From Atopobium sp. oral taxon 810 str. F0209 (lineage in GTDB: Bacteria > Actinomycetota > Coriobacteriia > Coriobacteriales > Atopobiaceae): a stretch of DNA of 42,193 bases. The stretch lies in contig NZ_KE952967.1 of the NCBI RefSeq assembly GCF_000466405.1, positions 1-42,193 of the forward strand. The letters run 5' to 3'. This document shows positions 25,926 to 33,047 of the stretch, in pieces (positions within the stretch are counted from its first letter, which is position 1; each line of letters starts with the position of its first letter). A program made the translations under genes and the position numbers. The notes under the pieces were generated by a model, which made no database searches, had not been told where the DNA came from, and was given only the letters and a program-made list of their open reading frames with translations.

Positions 25926-26948
25926 ATGTTCGACTTCAGGATCTTGAGCAGAGATGACGTCGCCAGCCTGCTTGACATGGACAGCGTCATAGCCTCCAAC
26001 AAGGAGGTGTACCGTCAGCGCGCGCTCGCACAGACCGAAACCTGGCCAACCATCTTCAACGTGTTCGAAGAGGGAAAGGCAGACCTCGACATCAAGAGCG
26101 GCTGGCTCAAGGGCAGCCATGCCTTCGGCCACAAAACCGTTGGCTGGTACGGGGATAACCCCGCCAAGGGGCTGCCAGCGCTGGTGGGACTCATCTGCGT
26201 GTACGACGACGTGACGGGTGCCCCGCTGGGCGTCGTGGACGGCACCTACATCACGGGCATCCGGACAGGTGCTGCTGGCGCCATAGGAGCGCAGGCGCTC
26301 GCACGCCCTGACTCGCGCGCCCTCCTCATGGTCGGGACAGGCAATCAATGCGCGTACCAAATCGCCGCAACACTCACGCTGATGCCGCAGATAGAGCGCG
26401 TGTTCGTCGCCAACCCGCACAGACCAGCCACCACCCGCGCCAAGGTGGGGGCGCTGGGCGACGAGCTCGCTGCCCTCGGCGTGAACGCCTCGGGAGTGGG
26501 ACTTGTCGCCATCACCAGCGAAGGGGAACTTAAGGATGCCTGCGCCAAGGCAGACATCATCATCACGGCCACCATGTCCCGCAAGCCCATGATCAGGCGC
26601 GAGTGGGTTTGCCCTGGCACGCACCTCTCTTGCATCGGCGCGGACATGGAGGGCAAGGTGGAGGTCGACCCGCTCATTGTTGCCGACGCCCTGCTTTTTG
26701 TGGACGACACCGCGCACTGTATCGAGGCTGGGGAGATAGAAGTCGGCATCGAGCAGGGAGTCTTCACCGCCGACCACATCGCAGGCGAGATCGGCCAGCT
26801 TCTGTGTGGATCCAAGGAAGGTCGCACGAACGACGAGCAGATTACCGTGTTCGACGCGACAGGGATGGCTCTGCTCGACATCGCCTGTGCAAAGAAGGCG
26901 CTCGAGTTGGCTCACAGCTGCAATCTGGGCGTCACTGCCAGCATCTAG
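25926..26948 (+). CDS. Ornithine cyclodeaminase / mu-crystallin family protein
   Basis: 340 residues from MFDFRILSRDDV. The family pattern is clear: 'SLLDMDSVIASNKEVYRQRA', the substrate-side 'GWYGDNPAKGLPALVGLICV', 'TYITGIRTGAAGAIGAQ' and the Rossmann start 'ALLMVGTGNQCAYQIAATL' (about 120-138). These NAD-dependent cytoplasmic enzymes include ornithine cyclodeaminase, ketimine reductases and amino-acid dehydrogenases. The exact reaction is not predictable, and pairing with the next gene argues for amino-acid degradation or a diamino acid pathway. Start 25926 has GGAGAG six bases upstream; the frame upstream runs through the leader RNA and is rejected. High GC and codon choice set it apart from neighbours. 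Confidence 0.88.
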   Translation: MFDFRILSRDDVASLLDMDSVIASNKEVYRQRALAQTETWPTIFNVFEEGKADLDIKSGWLKGSHAFGHKTVGWYGDNPAKGLPALVGLICVYDDVTGAPLGVVDGTYITGIRTGAAGAIGAQALARPDSRALLMVGTGNQCAYQIAATLTLMPQIERVFVANPHRPATTRAKVGALGDELAALGVNASGVGLVAITSEGELKDACAKADIIITATMSRKPMIRREWVCPGTHLSCIGADMEGKVEVDPLIVADALLFVDDTAHCIEAGEIEVGIEQGVFTADHIAGEIGQLLCGSKEGRTNDEQITVFDATGMALLDIACAKKALELAHSCNLGVTASI

Positions 26949-26994
26949 TATCCAAGAGACAAAAAGAACAACCGCAGCAGAAAGGAACGAAGCC

Positions 26995-27996
26995 ATGACC
27001 AGAGAGACCGTAGAGGTGCCCGACTTTTCCGCCGCCGACGTGGACGCAGCCTACACACGCCTGAAAGATCATCTCGCGCCCACACCCGTGGTTCAGAGCT
27101 ATTACTTGGGAGGGCCGCTCTCGGGAATTGACGACGGCCGCGAGTACTTCTTCAAGCTGGAGAGCATGCAGCGCGCAAAGAGCTTCAAGATCCGCGGGGC
27201 GCTCAACAAGATGCTCACGCTGACGGACGAAGAGAGGGCTCGAGGCGTGGGCACTGTAAGCAGCGGCAACCACGGCAGCTCGGTCGCCTACGCAGGCTCG
27301 ATGCTGGGCATATCCGCCACCGTGATCGTGCCTGAGACATGTCCCCAATCCAAGCAGGACAAGATTCGTTACTTCGGCGGCACCTGTCTGCCGATGGGTA
27401 AGGATTACGATGAAGCCCACAAGCTGGGCATGCGCCACATTGAGGAGTATGGTCTCACCTACGTGGACGCCTACTACGACGACCCGCTCATCTACGCTGG
27501 CCAGGGTACAGTCGCCGTGGAACTCCTCGCCCAACTGCCGGCGGCAGACTGCATCGTAGTGCCCGTTGGCGGTGGCGGGCTCTCCACGGGAATCGCCGTG
27601 TGGGCCAAGACACAGCGCCCGAATATCTGCATCGTGGGCGTGCAGACCGAGGCCTGTCCGGCCATGTGGGCCAGCTGGCGCGATGGGAGGTTCTATGACG
27701 AGTACCCCATCGGTCCCACCCGCTGCGACGCGACCGTAGGCGGCGTGGGTGCTCTCGCCTACATGCGCTTGCGCGACGTGATGGACGAGCTGATCGTCGT
27801 GACAGAGGATGAGGCGGCGTCCGCGTGCGCGTTCATGGCGCGTGAGGAGAAGCTGGTGGCAGAGGTCGCATCCTGCATGACGGTGGCCGCCGTGCGCGAC
27901 CACCGCGAGCAGGTGGGAGGATCTCGCGTGGCACTCGTCATCTCCGGCGGCAACATCGACGGTGCCACTCTCGATGAGGTCCTGCGTCAGTACTGA
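26995..27996 (+). CDS. PLP-dependent threonine/serine dehydratase family protein
   Basis: 333 residues of fold-type II PLP enzymes: 'SFKIRGALNKML' holds the PLP-binding Lys near residue 63, 'SSGNHGSSVAYAG' the phosphate-side loop, and 'VPVGGGGLSTGIAVW' the Gly-rich PLP phosphate site. There is no C-terminal ACT domain, as in catabolic threonine dehydratases, serine racemase-like and diaminopropionate-type lyases. The ATG at 26995 has AAAGGAA nine bases upstream; the frame reaching back to 26806 overlaps the previous gene and is rejected. It follows the cyclodeaminase-like gene by 46 bp, so the two are one operon under the structured leader. Together they could convert a hydroxy- or diamino acid to a keto acid. 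Confidence 0.88.
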   Translation: MTRETVEVPDFSAADVDAAYTRLKDHLAPTPVVQSYYLGGPLSGIDDGREYFFKLESMQRAKSFKIRGALNKMLTLTDEERARGVGTVSSGNHGSSVAYAGSMLGISATVIVPETCPQSKQDKIRYFGGTCLPMGKDYDEAHKLGMRHIEEYGLTYVDAYYDDPLIYAGQGTVAVELLAQLPAADCIVVPVGGGGLSTGIAVWAKTQRPNICIVGVQTEACPAMWASWRDGRFYDEYPIGPTRCDATVGGVGALAYMRLRDVMDELIVVTEDEAASACAFMAREEKLVAEVASCMTVAAVRDHREQVGGSRVALVISGGNIDGATLDEVLRQY

Positions 27997-28534
27997 GCAC
28001 GCCGTCCTCCGACCGCCCATATGGTCGTATCCGACATGCTTAGGCTACCGTCGATGCCCATGGCGACGTACCGCAGGACTCCGGACACTCCGGCAGAGAG
28101 CGGACAGCGGGATTACGAGCCGAAGTGCGCTGCCCCCGTCACTTCGTCTCGTTCCCACCAGAGGGCATGCGTGAGAGGTTGAGGTTCTAGTACCCTCTTG
28201 TCCAATCTGCGTGGGCATCTGAGACCACATTTGGCCCAACTATTTGTGCCCACCGTTGCGCTATTCGCAAATTGCTCTACGCTATTTTATTTCGTTCCTT
28301 GAATAAGGAGTTCCTGACTCCCCCACCATAATCTTATGAAGGACTAAATGCGTACGGAAGCATCCTTTTTATGACCGTCTTTGTAACGACAATAGCAGTC
28401 ACACTTATATGGAATAGGAAAAGGTAAATGACGGTTTCAGAAGCTTGGAAGCCAACCGACGCTAGCAATTTACCTCTACTCTTATGTGCGCCTGCTGTGC
28501 TACAACGTAACATAGCAGATAAGGAGGTAATTTC
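27997..28534. other. Gap of 538 bp: right edge of GC-rich insert and a gene remnant
   Basis: GC-rich DNA runs to about 28200 and then turns AT-rich. GTGGGCA (28211-28217) and TGCCCAC (28247-28253) form an inverted repeat with a long loop and no T-tract. A stop-bounded frame at 28328-28427 reads 'GLNAYGSILFMTVFVTTIAV' with a basic end, like the last membrane helix of an ABC permease (PotC-like), with no start codon; it is probably a remnant. The antitoxin promoter must lie at the right end. Confidence 0.4.
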
Positions 28535-28759
28535 ATGGATGCTACAATGACAGTACGCTTGAACAGCGATGAAAAAGCTTTAATTAACTCATATACGCGT
28601 GTTTTTGGTACCACCGCCAGCCAACTTATGCGCAAGGCCACACTTGAGATGATTGAAGATCAAATAGACATAGATACATTTAAAGCAGCAAAACTAGAGT
28701 ATGAGGCTCATCCTGTGAGTTAGAGCATTGATGAGGCAAGGGATATGCTTGGCCTATGA
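28535..28759 (+). pseudogene. RelB/DUF6290-like antitoxin with premature amber stop
   Basis: The first 62 codons (28535-28723) read as a RelB-like ribbon-helix-helix antitoxin: 'MTVRLNSDEKALINSYTRVF' followed by 'GTTASQLMRKATLEMIEDQ' and 'EYEAHPVS'. A TAG at 28721-28723 stops it, but in the same frame 'SIDEARDMLGL' follows and ends in a TGA at 28757-28759. That overlaps the toxin ATG, as in intact relBE pairs. The lost tail is the toxin-contacting end in this family. AAGGAGG precedes the start at good spacing. The short form might still bind DNA. Confidence 0.8.
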
Positions 28760-29029
28760 ATAGCTATGAATTGAAAATCTCACGCAAAGCCCTAAAGCAG
28801 CTTTCAAAACTAGATAATAAACGTGATGTTCAGATTATTCTTGCATGGCTAGAAAAAAATTGAAGGTTGCGAAAACCTACGTTTACATGGCAAGGCATTA
28901 GTTGGGAACTACGCTGGAGCATGGCGTTATCATATTGGAACCTATAGAGCACTCTGCGAGATACACGACAATGAACTTATTGTTTATACGTTCGAGATAG
29001 CACACAGAAGAGAGGTCTACAAACGCTAG
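28756..29029 (+). pseudogene. RelE/ParE-like toxin with +1 frameshift in an A7 run
   Basis: From the ATG at 28756 the frame reads 'MNSYELKISRKALKQLSKLD' and on to 'AWLEKN' and a TGA. Reading one base later after the run of seven A (28853-28859), the protein continues as 'EGCENLRLHGKALVGNYAGA', 'WRYHIGTYRALCEIHDNELI' and 'VYTFEIAHRREVYKR', a full RelE-fold C-terminus with the usual basic residues. Six A instead of seven would restore an intact toxin of 90 residues. This may be a real inactivation, a slippage-controlled toxin, or a sequencing error. The toxin would be an mRNA-cleaving ribosome-dependent RNase in the RelE family. Confidence 0.85.
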
Positions 29030-29060
29030 GGCTCAATCAACTATATTGCGTCCCTTAACT

Positions 29061-29750
29061 TCATATCGTGTATGCCCTTGGCACTCCGATTTTCTCTCCG
29101 ACTCTCTCTACAAGACTCCTGAGCTTTTCGAAGTTCTCGGGATATTGCCCGTAGCCATCAAGAAAAAAGCGGCGGTAATAGCCTTCGCGCGTTACTGTGA
29201 GATTCCAATCTTCTAAATCTGTGATGAGGTAGTCACGTTCAAACTGGTATTGTGGCCGGCGCCAACCCAAAACACCAATTCTCTGGATAGAAATATCAAA
29301 AGACTTGGCATCATTCCTACTTAGAGTACCTGTAGCACAAAATGGCTCCATGACAAGATTGACCGTAACATCGTAGTCGCCGTCATCGCGTTTTTGGAAA
29401 CAATAGGAACGGACCATTGTCCCAACCATGCAGCGCCATTCTAGCTTAAGCTCCTGAATACTCCGCCCATACAAGGGAACCGCTGAACTACTAGTGTCGT
29501 GAAGCGATTTGATAGTAAAAAAGTAATACGGGAGACCTACATCCATGTTTGTATGCACCGACTGGTCAAGTCTAAGGCCATGCCACGCACACTCTCTACA
29601 TAGAGAGTCATGCAACGCGAACATGTCAACTGATTCACAGTTGCAGCCGCACCTCCGCGCGAGACATGCTGTCGAAGTTTGTGACCCAATGCCCATTTCC
29701 TTGATTTTGCTCACCATGGTTTTCAGCAGCTTGTCATAATCTGACTTCAA
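29061..29750 (-). CDS. Cys-rich hypothetical protein next to the DpnII system
   Basis: 229 residues, not recognised. It starts with TTG at 29750, supported by AAAGGAGG seven bases upstream; no ATG start fits. Residues 29-56 hold a Cys/His cluster ('CLARRCGCNCESVDMFALHD', then 'SLCRECAWHG') that looks like a small zinc-binding module (CxxxCxC, CxxC). The rest is a mixed alpha/beta domain rich in Trp, Tyr and Arg with 'RPQYQFERDYLITDLEDWNL'. It is oriented as the restriction-modification genes and lies between them and the broken RelBE pair, so a defence-island role is possible but only by position. Confidence 0.75.
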   Translation of the reverse strand: MKSDYDKLLKTMVSKIKEMGIGSQTSTACLARRCGCNCESVDMFALHDSLCRECAWHGLRLDQSVHTNMDVGLPYYFFTIKSLHDTSSSAVPLYGRSIQELKLEWRCMVGTMVRSYCFQKRDDGDYDVTVNLVMEPFCATGTLSRNDAKSFDISIQRIGVLGWRRPQYQFERDYLITDLEDWNLTVTREGYYRRFFLDGYGQYPENFEKLRSLVERVGEKIGVPRAYTI

Positions 29751-29868
29751 GACAATCCCTCCTTTGATAGCTATTCCAGCTGCTGACTAATATTTAGATT
29801 CGGGAGTGCAAGCACCGCGTCCAGTCCATTTGTAGTCTATGGTCTCACATGGCCGAATCAAGCTCATT

Positions 29869-29891
29869 ACCGCCAGAACAGCGGTTTTTTT
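29869..29891 (+). terminator. Weak plus-strand terminator
   Basis: ACCGC (29869-29873) and GCGGT (29881-29885) form a 5-bp stem with a 7-nt loop followed by a run of T to 29891. No plus-strand gene ends here, so it may end an unseen transcript or guard against read-through. The rest of 29751-30045 shows only an inverted repeat CCCATCG/CGATGGG (30005-30031) just past the nuclease gene, without a T-tract. Confidence 0.35.
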
Positions 29892-30045
29892 CAATCTTAT
29901 TTGAGTCTACGTACTTTGATTTTGCCAAGCTCTACCTTTCAGCTATTGGATATGTATGCACAACTGCATCCACAATACGATGATTTGGATGTTATTGCCC
30001 ACCACCCATCGATACCCTTTGCCCCGATGGGCGGGTTTGAAGTCA

Positions 30046-30969
30046 TTATTGGACAAAAAGCCTCTTGAACGTGCCTTCCTCAAGTTCGTTGAGGTTGTAA
30101 ATTGTATCCATGATTTCGAATGTCTCGCGGAGGTTGTTACGTGCACTCTTCCAGCCACCGCCGTCCGTCACCCAGACAAACTGGAAGCCGGGAATACGCT
30201 CGGACTCCTGGGCCATCTCCTTGTAGGAGCGGGACGTCTCGTTGAGCTTAGAGCCGCCACCAGAGTAGAAGTTGGTCTCGATGCCAAACAATCCCTTGGC
30301 CGTGCGCACAACGAAGTCGAACCTCTTCTCTACGGTGCCACTGTTGGTGATTTCCGATAGGTCGATGCCCCAGAAGCTTTGCATGGTGCTGGTATATAGT
30401 TCCTTGTAGTAGACGCCGACCTCTTGCGGGTTACCGTCGATTATCTTTCTTCCCTCACTGTTGCGACAGGCCAGTCCTGCCGTGCGAAGGTAGCCCTCCA
30501 CCAAGTTCTCCATGAGGTGCCCACCACGGTTCTTGCGCCCGTTAGAGTCGAGACCGACCTCAACGCCCATCACATAGTCAAGAAGATTGGTAATGTAGTG
30601 GCTCTCCATCAGCTCGAATAGGCCAGTAGAGCGCATGAAGTCGGCATAATCCTGCGGCCTGTTGGATTTCTTCTTGCCTCCAAACTGGAACTTTGTGAGC
30701 ATGCCGACCTCGTAGATGGGGACCTCAGTCGCCCGCACCGCGATGAGCGTGGGCACCACGTTGAGCACATCCGGATACTTTTTCACAAGCGCAAGGAAGT
30801 CGGACTCGATGCTTTTGGAACCTAGAAGCGAGTTCATTAGGTGAAGCTCAGAGCGCCACTTCTCTGTGTTCGCGATGGCCTTGTCGAAGTCAACATAGTA
30901 GTCGTAGCTGGCAATGACGGGTTTGAACTGGCCTAGCCAAGTGTCGAAGTCTCTGGTGTTGCGAGTCAT
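30046..30969 (-). CDS. dpnB: DpnII-type restriction endonuclease (GATC)
   Basis: 307 residues of the R.DpnII family, which cut unmethylated GATC. The C-terminal catalytic part has 'VEKRFDFVVRTAKGLFGIET' continuing 'NFYSGGGSKLNETSRSYKEM', a PD-(D/E)xK variant with D...ExN that is typical of DpnII, preceded by 'GGHLMENLVEGYLRTAGL'. The start at 30969 overlaps the stop of the methylase gene (ATGA), so translation is coupled after both methylases, which protects the host on first entry. The frame upstream to 31185 is rejected because it lies in the methylase gene. Length is near that of the pneumococcal enzyme (288). Confidence 0.93.
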   Translation of the reverse strand: MTRNTRDFDTWLGQFKPVIASYDYYVDFDKAIANTEKWRSELHLMNSLLGSKSIESDFLALVKKYPDVLNVVPTLIAVRATEVPIYEVGMLTKFQFGGKKKSNRPQDYADFMRSTGLFELMESHYITNLLDYVMGVEVGLDSNGRKNRGGHLMENLVEGYLRTAGLACRNSEGRKIIDGNPQEVGVYYKELYTSTMQSFWGIDLSEITNSGTVEKRFDFVVRTAKGLFGIETNFYSGGGSKLNETSRSYKEMAQESERIPGFQFVWVTDGGGWKSARNNLRETFEIMDTIYNLNELEEGTFKRLFVQ

Positions 30970-31733
30970 AGTGGCACCTCTTCCCTTCTCAGCCGCTCTG
31001 CGGCAATTTGTAGATACTCTTCCAATGCATCTATACCTGTGGATTTGCGTGCGAGCCGTTTTGCGGCGACGCAGGTTGTGCCACTCCCCACGAAGGGATC
31101 GAGCACCGTCGCACCTTCCCGTGTCGAAGCCTGAATAATTCGTTCGAGCAGGTAGAGCGGCTTCTGAGTAGGGTGCTTGCCACACGCCTTCTCGGACCTA
31201 GGCGTGAGCGTTCCCTCCCAGACGTCCTTCATCTGCTTGCCACCGTTAATCTCCTTCATGAGCGTGTAATCGAAGTAGTGTTTGGCCCTCTTGTCGTCCT
31301 TCCTTGCCCAGAGCACGGTCTCTGTGGAGTGCGTGAAGCTGCGGCAGGCGAGGTTTGGAGGCGGGTTGAGCTTTCGCCAGGTGATGTTATTGAGAATGCG
31401 GAAGCCCTCCTGCTCCAATGCCATGCCACAGGAGTAGATGTTGTGGAAGTTCCCACTTATCCAGATGGTGCCGTCGAGTGTGAGGACGCGGTAGCACTCG
31501 CGTATCCAGCGTCGGTTAAACTCGTGCTTGCCATTGACGCCCATGCCGCGATCCCACTCACCTTTGTTCACGCTGACCTGCTTGCCACCCGAGCAGGAGA
31601 TGCCGTCGTTCGAAAGGAAGTAGGGTGGGTCGGCAAACACCATGTCAAACGAGCTGTCGGGAATTTCCGCCAGAACGTCAAACACGTCGCCCAGAACGAG
31701 CTTGGAGCTTTCGTCTTCGTAGTATGCCTGCAT
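30966..31733 (-). CDS. dpnA: DpnA-type adenine-specific DNA methyltransferase
   Basis: 255 residues of the N4/N6 (beta-class) methyltransferases. Catalytic 'MVFADPPYFLSNDG' (DPPY at 35-38) is N-terminal and the SAM motif 'LDPFVGSGTTCVAAKRL' is C-terminal, the order expected for DpnA. In DpnII systems this second enzyme methylates GATC and, unlike DpnM, can modify single-stranded incoming DNA during transformation. It starts two bases after the dpnM stop. The sequence looks intact. Confidence 0.93.
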   Translation of the reverse strand: MQAYYEDESSKLVLGDVFDVLAEIPDSSFDMVFADPPYFLSNDGISCSGGKQVSVNKGEWDRGMGVNGKHEFNRRWIRECYRVLTLDGTIWISGNFHNIYSCGMALEQEGFRILNNITWRKLNPPPNLACRSFTHSTETVLWARKDDKRAKHYFDYTLMKEINGGKQMKDVWEGTLTPRSEKACGKHPTQKPLYLLERIIQASTREGATVLDPFVGSGTTCVAAKRLARKSTGIDALEEYLQIAAERLRREEVPL

Positions 31734-31735
31734 GG

Positions 31736-32581
31736 CTAATCCAGATAGTTCGTGACGATGACCTCGGTGCCATGGCGCTTCGAGGCCTTGGAGTTGATGG
31801 CACGGGCGACGTCCACAACATCAATGCGGTAACCCTCGTACAGCTCCCGAATGAGCGGCGTATCATGGTTGGTGAGCATAACCAGGCAGCCCCTCGAGTC
31901 GAGGTCGCGATAGAGCGCAGCGAGCCTGCGGTGGTCTTCCTCTAGGAAGCCTTCCTTGGTGTACGCCTCGAAGGTCGTTTCGTTGAGGAGAACGTAGGGA
32001 GAGTCGAGGAACACGAAGTCGCCAGCTTTCGCGCCTGACACGGCAGCCTCAAAGTCCCCACATGTCAGATTTGCATAGCCCAACGCTTCTGACACCGCCT
32101 TTGTGTTAACCGGGTCGAAGGAGGCTCGAACGGAGTTGTTGTACGGCACGTTGAAGGCACCTTTGGCATTCACACGATAGAGGCCATTGAAGCAGTGCTT
32201 GTTGATAAACACCATGAGCGCAGCAGTCTCGGTTGTGTAGGAGCTGGAGGTCAGCAGCACGTTGTAGCGGTCGCGCATGGCGTAATAGTATGCCTTTGCC
32301 TCCGACTTGTCCGAAGGCATCGACCCATCGATGTCGGAGAGCACCTTCACATAGACGTCGTGCTCGTCGCGTACCCGCTCGTAGAGGTTGATCAGGGCGC
32401 GGTTGAGGTCGTTGATGGTGGCCTCTCTTGGCTGCAGGTGAAAGAAGAGGGCCCCGCCACCGAGGAACGGCTCATAGTAGTGACCATACTTGTCTGGGAG
32501 GCGGTCATCAATGCGGTCAAGGAGCTGGCGCTTGCCGCCTGCCCACTTGATGAGAGGTGAGGGGATTTCGGTCGTGCGCAT
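31736..32581 (-). CDS. dpnM: DpnM-type Dam family adenine methyltransferase
   Basis: 281 residues of the Dam/alpha-class GATC methylases. 'PLIKWAGGKRQLLDRI' (9-24) and 'YYEPFLGGGALFFHL' (35-49) are the SAM-binding motifs, 'NGLYRVNAKGAFNVPY' the target-recognition side. The catalytic motif reads 'FLDSPYVLL' with D-S-P-Y at 193-196 instead of the usual D-P-P-Y. Asp, second Pro and Tyr are kept, so activity is plausible. It is first in the operon dpnM-dpnA-dpnB, and GC content of the three genes is higher than the flanks. AGGTAG precedes the ATG. Confidence 0.93.
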   Translation of the reverse strand: MRTTEIPSPLIKWAGGKRQLLDRIDDRLPDKYGHYYEPFLGGGALFFHLQPREATINDLNRALINLYERVRDEHDVYVKVLSDIDGSMPSDKSEAKAYYYAMRDRYNVLLTSSSYTTETAALMVFINKHCFNGLYRVNAKGAFNVPYNNSVRASFDPVNTKAVSEALGYANLTCGDFEAAVSGAKAGDFVFLDSPYVLLNETTFEAYTKEGFLEEDHRRLAALYRDLDSRGCLVMLTNHDTPLIRELYEGYRIDVVDVARAINSKASKRHGTEVIVTNYLD

Positions 32582-32678
32582 GTACTACCTGTTCTCGCGA
32601 AAAATCATGAGTCTCAATTCTACCAGTTGCGCATGGGATTTTGCGGCAACTTTGCGCTGATAATCAGCAACAAAACCA

Positions 32679-32698
32679 ATTCGGCACGATTCGGCACG
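32679..32698. repeat. Tandem 10-bp repeat between divergent dpnM and the zinc-ribbon gene
   Basis: ATTCGGCACG is present twice in direct succession (32679-32698) and followed by a partial third copy (ATCTGGCG). It lies about 100 bp upstream of both divergent genes and could be an operator for a controller of the restriction system. Confidence 0.4.
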
Positions 32699-32795
32699 AT
32701 CTGGCGAAGTTCTGTCATCTGGCGGGCATTTACGTGTCACGTGGCGGTATCTGCGACAATGGCACTGGACCATACCCTATTGTCAGGAGGATGAG

Positions 32796-32975
32796 ATGTT
32801 CGGTAGCAAGAAAGCGTCAATCAAACACGACGGCTACGAGAAAGGGACGCTTTACCGGACTTGCCCGCACTGTGGGAAGAGGAAGCCTCTTTCTGAGTTT
32901 GGCTTGCGTGCCATGAAGCCCGGTGGCTCTGTGCGGGAGCAGTCCTGGTGTAAGGCATGCCGGTCGGAGCGATAG
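32796..32975 (+). CDS. 59-residue zinc-ribbon protein
   Basis: A short complete gene: 'MFGSKKASIKHDGYEKGTLY' then 'RTCPHCGKRKPLSEFGLRAM' and 'SWCKACRSER'. The C-P-H-C ... C-K-A-C pairs and 'KPLSEF' are those of the zinc-finger segment that usually sits in front of HNH nucleases; here there is no HNH domain after it. AGGAGG lies five bases before the ATG, so it is very likely translated. It is divergent from dpnM and in line with the AlbA_2 and AbiH genes, 72 bp before the former. It may be a controller, a DNA-binding helper or a truncated HNH protein. Confidence 0.7.
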   Translation: MFGSKKASIKHDGYEKGTLYRTCPHCGKRKPLSEFGLRAMKPGGSVREQSWCKACRSER

Positions 32976-33047
32976 ACGTTCTATCCTGCAATGGTCGCCT
33001 GCACTTGGATTACTCGCCTAGGGCATACACAGATAGGATTGACGTAG

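Noticed and set aside
25491-26996. 501-codon open frame on the minus strand
   Set aside because: It lies antisense to the cyclodeaminase gene and the leader RNA in GC-rich DNA, where empty frames stay open; it has no ribosome site or domain-like sequence.
26932-28020. 362-codon open frame on the minus strand
   Set aside because: It is the antisense shadow of the PLP dehydratase gene and is rich in His/Arg without any motif.
30046-31185. 379-residue version of the DpnII nuclease
   Set aside because: The first 72 codons lie inside the methylase gene; the coupled ATG at 30969 gives the family length.
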